Positions 1 through 6,318 of a DNA stretch of 9,525 nucleotides are shown here, piece after piece. Position 1 is the stretch's first letter; each line of letters begins with the position of its first letter. Below the pieces are notes generated by a model. It was not told the DNA's origin and ran no database searches. It worked only from the letters and a program-made list of their open reading frames with translations. The stretch is taken from the NCBI GenBank assembly GCA_000432275.1, contig HF995293.1, positions 4,483 through 14,007 of the forward strand, read 5' to 3'. The translations under genes were made by a program, and so were the position numbers. This DNA comes from Proteobacteria bacterium CAG:495 (lineage in GTDB: Bacteria > Pseudomonadota > Alphaproteobacteria > RF32 > CAG-239).

Positions 1-1200
1 GTCTTAACGGAAGAGCTAGCCGTTCCGGCCGTATTGACAGCCGAAGATGACAAAACGGGGGACACGCTCCGGATGGCCGCCGCCGAAAGTCCTGAGCCGG
101 AAGCCATATTTCCGTTGGAAAAGACTGTTGATCCACTGGCCAAAAACGCCGGCGCCAAAGTTTTGCGCAACGCCGAAGCAAACCGCGTCGCTTTGGCGGG
201 AAGCAACGTTCCCATCAAAAGCATGACCAGCGAGAAATCCGCACAACACCAGGAACCCATTGCCAACAAAAGCAAGTCGTGGGAACAGATGCCGCGGCGC
301 GATGCTCTGGCAGACAACGGTGAAGACAGCCCCTGGGTCGTTGCCAAGGGCGCCGTTGCTCCGCACAACGCCATGGTAGCCAAAGAAAAGTATTATCAAA
401 AAGACGAGGCCTCAATACAAAAAGCGCTAAACCGCGAACCTCTGGACACAACGAACGCGGATTTGCAGCTTGCTTCCGGGACCGTGCAAAATCTTCTCAT
501 TCCCATTCCCGAGGAAATCCTGAATGACGAAAACCTGACCCCGCAACTGGTATCGTCAGACAAACCGGATGACATAAAAAAAGAGATTGAAGTCGAGCGA
601 AAGCTCAAAGAAGAAGTGCGTCCGGAGAAACCGCTGATTGTGAAAAAAGAAGAAAAAAGCGAACCACAGCCGATTGAGCCGGTGAAGCACCAAACGCCCC
701 AAGAGCAAAAAAAAGGCAACATCCTCAGCTCGCTCAGCTCCATCTTCAGTTCAAGCTCCAACGTCAAGGAAAGCAAGCAGAACACCGATGACGACGACTT
801 CATCAGCAGCATCAAGAAAAAATTTAAGGGCAGCCGCAGCCGCGGAAAAATCATGCCCACGGAAATGAGGCTGTCATTCCAGCCTAACCGTGCGGAGATT
901 TCAGGACAAACCCTGCGCTGGATTCAGGCTTTTGCCGGCAAAGCAGCCGATGACCCGGCTATGTCCATAGAGATACGAATTGACGGAACCAGCGGAATGG
1001 AACTGCAGCAAAAAAGACTGAACTTGTTACATAATATTTTAACGAATAAAGGAGTAGAATACAGCAAAATCAACACGGTATTCACAAATCGCGAACCAAA
1101 CTCCTTTATCATAAGAACAATTACGAGAAACAACATTAATACGGAAACGACGAAAGGAAGAATGAATAAGCCAAGAGAAAGCTATTATTTACAATGGTAA
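1..1200 (+). CDS. Low-complexity protein with divergent C-terminal OmpA-like domain (5' partial)
   Basis: The reading frame is open from base 1, so the true start lies left of the window; a TTG at 34 is only an internal codon. The visible 399 residues fall into three parts. The first ~190 residues have no recognisable fold. Next come a Lys/Glu/Pro-rich stretch (about 190-238), a Ser-rich stretch (about 241-256) and a DDDD run, which look like a disordered linker. Residues ~289-385 resemble the OmpA C-terminal peptidoglycan-binding fold: strand 'MRLSFQPNRAEISG', helix, strand 'MSIEIRIDG', helix around 'LQQKRLNLLHNIL', then 'KGVEYSKINTVF'. The Arg of the usual LSxxRA motif matches R339. The usual TD aspartate is not clearly kept: 'DGTSG' lies there and the loop is short. 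The last ~60 codons are AT-rich and use AGA for Arg. Inferred role: a periplasmic or envelope anchor for the pilus encoded downstream. The missing N-terminus could hold a signal peptide or another domain. Confidence 0.7.
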   Translation, partial: VLTEELAVPAVLTAEDDKTGDTLRMAAAESPEPEAIFPLEKTVDPLAKNAGAKVLRNAEANRVALAGSNVPIKSMTSEKSAQHQEPIANKSKSWEQMPRRDALADNGEDSPWVVAKGAVAPHNAMVAKEKYYQKDEASIQKALNREPLDTTNADLQLASGTVQNLLIPIPEEILNDENLTPQLVSSDKPDDIKKEIEVERKLKEEVRPEKPLIVKKEEKSEPQPIEPVKHQTPQEQKKGNILSSLSSIFSSSSNVKESKQNTDDDDFISSIKKKFKGSRSRGKIMPTEMRLSFQPNRAEISGQTLRWIQAFAGKAADDPAMSIEIRIDGTSGMELQQKRLNLLHNILTNKGVEYSKINTVFTNREPNSFIIRTITRNNINTETTKGRMNKPRESYYLQW

Positions 1201-1217
1201 TAAGTTTCGCCTCGCGC

Positions 1218-1246
1218 TTGATTATTTATTTTTCAGTATGTATGAT
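1218..1246 (+). promoter_or_regulatory. Possible sigma70-type promoter
   Basis: TTGATT (1218-1223) and TATGAT (1241-1246) are separated by exactly 17 bases and lie in the only AT-rich gap of the window, just upstream of the TcpQ-like lipoprotein gene. They match the consensus at 4/6 and 5/6 positions. Transcription would begin near 1252-1254. That would exclude the Shine-Dalgarno at 1247-1250 from the message and favour the start at 1288. AT-rich gaps often give chance matches, so this is only a candidate. Confidence 0.3.
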
Positions 1247-1287
1247 AGGAAAAAAATATGACAAAATCTAATTCAGGGATTGCAATA

Positions 1288-2001
1288 ATGGACAAGAAAA
1301 TCTTGCAAAAAGCCGTTATTTTATCTGCTTTTTTCCTGACCGGCTGCTCTTGTTTTCAGGACTGGGGAGCTGATCAGACTTATGTGGATACGGCGTATGA
1401 AACAGAAACCGTTACCGTAGAGACGAAAAATCCGGCCGTCGTCCCGACACCGGCGGCTCCGGTTATCGTACCGCCTTCTGCTTCGCAATTGCCTGCCGAC
1501 AACAACGATTTTGTAAACTATACCGAAACCAATGCCAATTATCGGGAATTCGGGGAAAGAACGCCGCGTGACCAAAGGATTGTCAGTGCCGGAGCCGGCA
1601 GCAACATGTCTGCGTCCATCCCGCCGACAATTGAAGAAGAAGTTTCCGACTACGAAGACGAAATCAACGAAGCAATGAACGACGACAGCGACAACAGCAG
1701 CAGTTCTGACAGCAATACCGCCAGCGAAGATCCCGTTGAAGACTGGCTGGCAGAAGAAGGCAATACCCTGAAAGGCCTGTTAACCGACTGGAGCGAGCGT
1801 TCCGGCTGGAGATTAATCTGGAATACGAACCGCAACTATACCCTTGCCGCCGGCGCAATGTTCAGAGGACGCTTTGCAGACGTCAGTTCTGCCTTAATCC
1901 GTTCTTTTGCTCGAGCCCGCCCGGCCCCGGTAGCTACATTTTATAAAGGAAACCGCGTCTTGGTTGTAGAGACACTGGAGGATGAGAATGCATATGACTA
2001 A
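1288..2001 (+). CDS. TcpQ/PilL-type outer-membrane lipoprotein of type IVb pilus
   Basis: This is a 237-residue lipoprotein. The signal sequence starts MDKKILQKAVILSAFFLTGC, with lipobox LTG-C and the lipidated Cys at residue 20. After it come an Ala/Pro/Val-rich linker (about 45-70) and a strongly acidic Asp/Glu/Ser segment (about 116-150). The C-terminal domain (about 152-237) has the TcpQ/PilL pattern: 'LKGLLTDWSERSGWRLIW', then 'YTLAAGAMFRGRF' and the final strand 'FYKGNRVLVVE'. In Vibrio TCP, TcpQ brings the TcpC secretin to the outer membrane; here the gene directly precedes and overlaps the secretin gene, so the same job is inferred. I chose the ATG at 1288 because it gives a normal 20-residue lipoprotein signal and has AGGGA eight bases upstream. 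The in-frame ATG at 1258 (AGGA at 1247-1250) adds ten residues to the n-region and remains possible. Confidence 0.82.
   Translation: MDKKILQKAVILSAFFLTGCSCFQDWGADQTYVDTAYETETVTVETKNPAVVPTPAAPVIVPPSASQLPADNNDFVNYTETNANYREFGERTPRDQRIVSAGAGSNMSASIPPTIEEEVSDYEDEINEAMNDDSDNSSSSDSNTASEDPVEDWLAEEGNTLKGLLTDWSERSGWRLIWNTNRNYTLAAGAMFRGRFADVSSALIRSFARARPAPVATFYKGNRVLVVETLEDENAYD
1977..1981 (+). promoter_or_regulatory. Ribosome binding site deciding the secretin start
   Basis: GGAGG lies inside the end of the TcpQ-like gene. It directly abuts the ATG at 1982, too close to serve it, but is six bases from the ATG at 1988 and twelve from the ATG at 1994. This favours 1988 as the secretin start and implies translational coupling with the upstream gene. 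Confidence 0.7.
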
Positions 2002-3589
2002 ATTAAAAAAACTGGGCGCCGGACTGCTGGTTATCGCTTTTGCCGCCTCCTGCTCCATTGCAACCAGTATGGACGCAACGATTGACCGCGAGATTGAGGC
2101 GGCAACAAAGCTAAAGGAAGATTCCAAAATTCCTACGGCACCGTCGAATGAAGACCTGATTAAAGTTAAAGACGAAATCTGGCTCGGCGACACCAGTGAG
2201 GTCGAATACGAAGGCGACCCGCTGCCGTCTTATTTAGAGACCAAGAACGGCATTACCTTAGTCAGCAACCGTCCGATTACTTTGTTTGAAATCGGCGATA
2301 TGATTAACAAAACGACGTCTCTGGGCGTTCGTTATGCTCCGCAAATCCAAAAGGACGTCAACACGGCGGCAAAAAGCAACAAGCCGTCTTTGGACAAGAT
2401 TAATGCCGACTGGGCGGAACCGGACAAAATGCTGGTTTCGTATGAAGGTCCTTTAAGCGGTTTTCTGGATGAAGTCTGCTCTCGTTTCGGATTGTGGTGG
2501 AAATATGAAAAGAAGGAAATACACTTCTATAAATTCGTTACCAAAACGTTTATCGTATACAGCCTGCCGACAAAGCCCAATATGTCCGTCAACGTCGGCG
2601 GCAGCGCTTCGGGAAGCGGCGGCAGCGCATCGATTTCATTGTCGAACTCCGCTCAGGTAGAACTGTGGGGCACTTTTGAAAAAAGCATTACCGCAATGAT
2701 TACCGAAGGCGCCAAACTGACGATGTCCCCGTCTGACGGAACCATTACGTTAACGGCAACGCCCAGCGACATCAAGAAGGTGGCACGCTATATCAACGAA
2801 CAGAATATGCGGTTGTCCCGTCAGGTTGCCATCAGCGTTAAGGTTCTGCAGGTTCAGATTGCCGACAACGACACTTACGGTCTGGATTTGAAAGCAACAT
2901 TCAAAGACGGCGTAAACAATGTGGTCGTAGCGGGCTCTACCAGCGTGAGCACTGCCGAAAATGCGGCAAATATGGTTTCTTGGGGTATCTTAAAAGGCAA
3001 CTGGACGGCAGATGCCGCGGTCAGAGCCTTGTCTACCCAGAACAACACCAGCCTGGTCACCAGCGGTACGGTTACGACGCTTAACAACAAACCGGCACCA
3101 ATTCAGGTTACTCAAAAGCAAAACTACATTGCGGAAATGACCAAAACCAACAGCGGTACCGACGGCAACAACTATGACATCTCAGTAACGACCGAAGAAA
3201 TCGAAACCGGATTTACCCTGGACGTATTGCCGCGAATTTTGGAACACGGCAGAATGCTGTTGATGTTCAATATGACTTTGTCCGATCTGTTGTCTTTGGA
3301 AAAAGTTGAATTCGGTAACGCCGACGACAACCAATACATTCAAAACCCGAAGGTCGAATCACGTGCATTTACACAGGAAGTGGCGATGACTTCCGGTGAA
3401 TCCCTGATTTTGACGGGCTTTGAAAAAGTCAGCAATTCCACGACTAAAGAAGGTACGGGTTCTGCCACCAATTCTCTGCTCGGCGGTTCGGCAACAGCTA
3501 CCAAAGACCGCAGCGTTTTGGTTATTATCCTGACACCGGTTATTCTTGACACGCCTCTGGTTCCGGAATCAAGAATGTCGATGAATTAG
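1988..3589 (+). CDS. pilN: Type IVb pilus secretin, PilN family lipoprotein
   Basis: This 533-residue protein forms the outer-membrane ring through which the pilus leaves the cell. The N-terminus is a lipoprotein signal with KLKK, a hydrophobic stretch and Cys22 (FAASC; Ala at -3 is a weak but allowed lipobox). An N0-like segment follows (about 88-115, 'SNRPITLFEIGDMI'). Next is an STN-like repeat (about 147-195, 'GPLSGFLDEVCSRFGLWWKY'), a Gly/Ser-rich loop (about 203-215), and an N1-like domain (about 230-273). The secretin core runs from ~278 ('QVAISVKVLQVQI', 'YGLDL') through 'GFTLDVLPRILEHGRMLLMF' (~408) and 'VAMTSGESLILTGFE' to 'RSVLVIILTPVIL' (~507-519). Length and layout are usual for PilN. 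It overlaps the TcpQ-like gene by 14 bases and is followed 21 bases later by pilO. Bases 1982-1984 offer an alternative ATG with poor spacing. Confidence 0.93.
   Translation: MHMTKLKKLGAGLLVIAFAASCSIATSMDATIDREIEAATKLKEDSKIPTAPSNEDLIKVKDEIWLGDTSEVEYEGDPLPSYLETKNGITLVSNRPITLFEIGDMINKTTSLGVRYAPQIQKDVNTAAKSNKPSLDKINADWAEPDKMLVSYEGPLSGFLDEVCSRFGLWWKYEKKEIHFYKFVTKTFIVYSLPTKPNMSVNVGGSASGSGGSASISLSNSAQVELWGTFEKSITAMITEGAKLTMSPSDGTITLTATPSDIKKVARYINEQNMRLSRQVAISVKVLQVQIADNDTYGLDLKATFKDGVNNVVVAGSTSVSTAENAANMVSWGILKGNWTADAAVRALSTQNNTSLVTSGTVTTLNNKPAPIQVTQKQNYIAEMTKTNSGTDGNNYDISVTTEEIETGFTLDVLPRILEHGRMLLMFNMTLSDLLSLEKVEFGNADDNQYIQNPKVESRAFTQEVAMTSGESLILTGFEKVSNSTTKEGTGSATNSLLGGSATATKDRSVLVIILTPVILDTPLVPESRMSMN
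2597..2632 (+). repeat. Short direct repeat encoding a Gly/Ser loop in PilN
   Basis: A 15-base unit GGCGGCAGCGCTTCG (2597-2611) recurs at 2618-2632 with one mismatch, 21 bases apart. It encodes GGSAS twice in a flexible loop between the STN-like and N1-like domains. It probably arose by internal duplication and could vary in length without breaking the frame. Confidence 0.6.
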
Positions 3590-3596
3590 GCTTATT

Positions 3597-3603
3597 AAAG
3601 GAG
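3597..3603 (+). promoter_or_regulatory. Ribosome binding site for GTG-started pilO
   Basis: AAAGGAG is seven bases upstream of GTG 3611, in the only gap between pilN and pilO. This strong, well-spaced site is the main reason for accepting the GTG start. Confidence 0.75.
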
Positions 3604-3610
3604 AAAACAG

Positions 3611-4888
3611 GTGCTAGAAGACGCCAACTTAGCAGATGACGATTACGACGGGAGGAATGTTCAACGCTCCTGGGGAACGTCGATTACCGTGGGCGGAACG
3701 ACGTATGCTACGAGTTTGTTCTGGCAACCGCTGCAAAACGTCACCGATCCGTTTCAGGAAGTTGAGGATGCATCGGAAGGCGTCTTAGAAGGAGCAGACT
3801 TATTCTGTATCAAAGGCGGCAAGGCACCGCAATTCGGTATTTGCGTATCGCATGAAGGCTACAGGGGAGGAGAAGCGGTTGCCGCGGTTTCCCTGGCGAC
3901 GGCAATGTCGAATATTTCTTCTTACGTGGCCGTGTTCAAAACGCCTCAAGGCTGGTGGTATACCTGTATCAGAAACGACATCATCCTTTCCGACGGCGAT
4001 ATGCTGTTTCTCAGTGAGGAAGAGGCCAAAAACCAGTTTATGTCAATGCTGGCGGTTCCCGACTGGGGCAAAAAAATTGCTCCGGCCGAATGGGGACTGG
4101 AGGAAACTGAAGAAGTCAGCGTTGAAGAAATTTTAGCCCGCGGCGCCAAAGCCAAGCTGCAAAAGATTAAAGGGCTGCGCGGCGCTAAGCTGATGATTGT
4201 TATTGCAGTCTCGGCCATTGTCGGTATATGGCTTATTTCCAGCCTGATTAACCACCTGTTTTTAACGCCGACGGTTCGACCAGTCGTTGTTCCGGTCAAG
4301 CCCAAGGCGGTACAGCAAGTTCAGCAACCTCCCGAGGTTAAACCGTGGGAGAAACTTGATGATCCGGAAATGGTCCTGAATTCCTGCTATGATAAAATTA
4401 TCGACTTGGTCAAAATTATGCCTCCGGGCTGGGTTATCGGTGGTGTCACCTGCAATTCCGGCGGTGTATCAACCTCTTGGCGGCGGGATTTGGGACGTTT
4501 GGCCATTGCCCGCAAAGCTATGGAAGAATCCGGCTTGTCTTTCAGCGGCCTTAGTTTTTCCAGTGACGGCAATTCGTTGACGGCGTCGCTGGCATTGCCG
4601 AAAATCAACCAAATTAACTCGCCTCCGGCTAAAAACGCCGTTGATTTGGTAAATGAACTTAACGATACTTTCCAAGCGATAGGCCACCCTATATCTTTAG
4701 GGTCGGCAACCTATACTTCTCCGCAGGGAACAGTATACAGAATGGTTACGTTTAAGTTAAAAACAACGTATGATCCGCGCACCTGGATAAAAATGTTAAC
4801 AAAATATTCAGGAGTTACGGTTAAAAATTTAAATTATTCTCCAAGCACGAAGGTTTGGGATTTTGAGGGGACAATCTATGTTTTATAA
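3611..4888 (+). CDS. pilO: Type IVb pilus accessory protein PilO
   Basis: This is a 425-residue bitopic inner-membrane protein of the PilO_2 (type 4b pilus PilO) family. The N-terminal cytoplasmic domain (about 20-135) shows the family pattern: 'TYATSLFWQPLQ', 'QFGICVSHEG', a conserved Trp pair in 'GWWYTCIRNDIILSDGDMLF'. One transmembrane helix follows at about 193-215 ('LMIVIAVSAIVGIWLISSLI'), then a Pro/Val-rich linker (about 218-247). The periplasmic C-terminal domain contains Cys259 and Cys281 around 'PPGWVIGGVTC', which may form a disulfide. In the pilus machine PilO is thought to link the cytoplasmic ATPase/platform to periplasmic parts; the exact role in this family is poorly known. 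The start is GTG with AAAGGAG seven bases upstream. The end overlaps pilP by 11 bases. The last ~200 bases are more AT-rich than the rest. Confidence 0.88.
   Translation: MLEDANLADDDYDGRNVQRSWGTSITVGGTTYATSLFWQPLQNVTDPFQEVEDASEGVLEGADLFCIKGGKAPQFGICVSHEGYRGGEAVAAVSLATAMSNISSYVAVFKTPQGWWYTCIRNDIILSDGDMLFLSEEEAKNQFMSMLAVPDWGKKIAPAEWGLEETEEVSVEEILARGAKAKLQKIKGLRGAKLMIVIAVSAIVGIWLISSLINHLFLTPTVRPVVVPVKPKAVQQVQQPPEVKPWEKLDDPEMVLNSCYDKIIDLVKIMPPGWVIGGVTCNSGGVSTSWRRDLGRLAIARKAMEESGLSFSGLSFSSDGNSLTASLALPKINQINSPPAKNAVDLVNELNDTFQAIGHPISLGSATYTSPQGTVYRMVTFKLKTTYDPRTWIKMLTKYSGVTVKNLNYSPSTKVWDFEGTIYVL
4686..4703 (+). repeat. Small perfect inverted repeat inside pilO
   Basis: ACCCTA (4686-4691) and TAGGGT (4698-4703) can pair as a 6-base stem with a 6-base loop. 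No T-run follows and it lies within coding sequence, so a terminator is unlikely. It may be chance. Confidence 0.35.
4865..4870 (+). promoter_or_regulatory. Ribosome binding site deciding the pilP start
   Basis: GAGGGG inside the end of pilO is seven bases upstream of ATG 4878. It supports that start over the in-frame TTG at 4863, which overlaps the site. Confidence 0.75.
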
Positions 4889-6314
4889 AATAAGAAATAT
4901 TTTATGTCTGACAGTGCTGGCTTTGTTATTGGTTCAAACAAACATAACAAAACTTTATGCGCAAGGCGTAGTGACGCTGGCAGATAATGCCGAAAACGAA
5001 GATCCGGCATTAAACCAGGATATTCCCGACGAAATCGCCCTGTTTGACGACAGCATCGAGAGCGAAGTTCCGAGTGAAGTGCCTGCCGAGGCAGGCAATG
5101 CCGCTCCCAGCACGCCCGACAGCGTTAAGGCACCGGAAGAAAAACAAACTCCGACAGAAAAAGTCGTAGAGGAAGACATTTCCGTTGAAGACATTATCGC
5201 GGCAGCTCCGGCAGAACAAACCAGCACCCCTCTGGTTTCGGCCGATGTATTGAATCAACCCGGAAGTCTCGGAATCCTGGGCCAAAGAAGCAGTGCGCCG
5301 AAAAACATTACGGAAATAGACGACCGCGTTTTCTCTCAGATGTCGGAACTGGAAAAACAGACGGCTTTGTTAAACCTGGAACTGCGCAGAGAAAAGGTTA
5401 AAAATGAAATAGAAGCGATAAAAAACCAGCGTAAAGAAGCTTTAGAAAAAGAAAAAGAAAAAGAAGAAGCCAAACGCAAGGCCAGAATCGAATGGGAAAA
5501 GGCTCAGGAACAGAAGGTTGTACAAGAACAGCAGAAACTGAGAGAGCTGGATATTGCCTTTGAAAAGCTGCGTCAGGAAAAGCTGCTGAATTCTTACAAA
5601 AACAAGATGTTGGAAATTAATCAGCAGTGGATTAAGAAAAATGCGGCACTGTATGAGCAGATGGACAAGATTAAAAAGGAAAAACAAGAAGTTATAGATG
5701 ATGCAAAATTAAAGTTTGCAAGCATCAAAAATTCCGTGGCAAACGCCTCCAACCAAGTTAAAGCAGCAAAAGAAGTATTGCTGCGTCAGGTTGCCGATTT
5801 GCAAACGCAAATATCAATCTTAAAGGCCCGCATTGAAGCTCAGGAAAGAGAAATGGAAAAACAAAATCCGTTTGCCGAGGGCGGGGCCGAAGGTGCTGCC
5901 GGAGTTGCACAGGCAGGCGTTGCCGCACCGGAAGTCGTCACACCGGAACTGAAGCTCAATGATATGTATGCCGTAATGGAAATTCGCGGTCAGGGCGGCG
6001 AACTTATTGCCAAACTGATTAATCAAGACGGCTCTCCGTTCTACGTCAAAAAAGGCACAACCCTGCAAAGCGGACACGTGATTGACGAAATTACCACGAC
6101 CTACGTCCGTGCGGAAAAAGCAGGCGCCAAAGACTATCTTTACTTTGCGGCCGGAGGCATTCTGCCCTTGGAACCTCAAAAATCCGAACTGGAAGCCAAC
6201 TTAAAGGATGAATTAAAGAAAAAAGCTGACGGAAAGAAGGATGAAACTCCCAAACGGGACTTCATTGCCAGTGAAGAAGTTCCGGGAATGGGGCGTGATA
6301 TGATTGTCAGGTAG
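4878..6314 (+). CDS. pilP: PilP-type periplasmic pilus protein with expanded coiled coil
   Basis: This is a 478-residue secreted protein. Residues 1-28 form a signal peptide (MFYKIRNILCLTVLALLLVQ..., likely cleaved after LYA). Residues ~30-150 are acidic, Pro/Ala/Glu-rich and probably disordered. At residue 155 begins 'MSELEKQTALLNLELRREKV', which fits the helical N-terminal motif of PilP proteins. It is followed by a long, highly charged Lys/Glu/Gln-rich coiled coil to ~345. Residues ~355-445 form the small PilP beta domain: 'MYAVMEIRGQGGELIAKLI', 'FYVKKGTTLQSGHVIDEI', 'YLYFAAGGILPLEP'. A basic tail ends the protein. R64 PilP is a small protein of roughly 150 residues, so this one is about three times that size. 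PilP is believed to bridge inner-membrane PilO and the secretin; the coiled coil could lengthen or multimerise this bridge (inference). It overlaps pilO by 11 bases and precedes pilQ by four. Confidence 0.82.
   Translation: MFYKIRNILCLTVLALLLVQTNITKLYAQGVVTLADNAENEDPALNQDIPDEIALFDDSIESEVPSEVPAEAGNAAPSTPDSVKAPEEKQTPTEKVVEEDISVEDIIAAAPAEQTSTPLVSADVLNQPGSLGILGQRSSAPKNITEIDDRVFSQMSELEKQTALLNLELRREKVKNEIEAIKNQRKEALEKEKEKEEAKRKARIEWEKAQEQKVVQEQQKLRELDIAFEKLRQEKLLNSYKNKMLEINQQWIKKNAALYEQMDKIKKEKQEVIDDAKLKFASIKNSVANASNQVKAAKEVLLRQVADLQTQISILKARIEAQEREMEKQNPFAEGGAEGAAGVAQAGVAAPEVVTPELKLNDMYAVMEIRGQGGELIAKLINQDGSPFYVKKGTTLQSGHVIDEITTTYVRAEKAGAKDYLYFAAGGILPLEPQKSELEANLKDELKKKADGKKDETPKRDFIASEEVPGMGRDMIVR
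5080..5097 (+). repeat. Perfect 7-base hairpin inside pilP
   Basis: TGCCTGC (5080-5086) and GCAGGCA (5091-5097) flank a CGAG tetraloop. The GC-rich stem is stable but lacks a following T-run. It lies within the disordered Pro/Ala/Glu-rich region of pilP. Confidence 0.5.
5445..5462 (+). repeat. Tandem hexamer (GAAAAA)x3 in the pilP coiled coil
   Basis: Three perfect copies of GAAAAA encode alternating Glu-Lys, followed by GAAGAAG. Gain or loss of a unit would keep the reading frame and change the coiled coil by two residues. Confidence 0.65.
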
Positions 6315-6318
6315 GTAA

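Noticed and set aside
707..714. Run of eight A followed by G, as a possible frameshift site
   Set aside because: The zero frame continues into the OmpA-like domain, and a -1 shift meets a stop within about 25 codons; no stimulatory hairpin was evident.
396..860. A 154-codon minus-strand reading frame opposite the first gene
   Set aside because: Ser/Phe/Leu-rich complement of a Lys/Glu/Ser-rich coding region, with no family-like motif or separate transcription unit in view.
1201..1257. Terminator or small RNA in the gap after the first gene
   Set aside because: No GC-rich stem followed by a T-run is present, and the gap is too short for a supported RNA gene.
4686..4703. Hairpin in pilO as a transcription terminator
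   Set aside because: Only six stem pairs, no T-run, and located within coding sequence of a coupled operon.
4863..4877. TTG at 4863 as the start of pilP
   Set aside because: It overlaps the Shine-Dalgarno sequence and adds five residues before a good signal peptide; ATG 4878 is better placed.
5442..5687. Minus-strand frame with a long Phe run
   Set aside because: The Phe run is just the complement of the Glu-Lys hexamer repeat in pilP.
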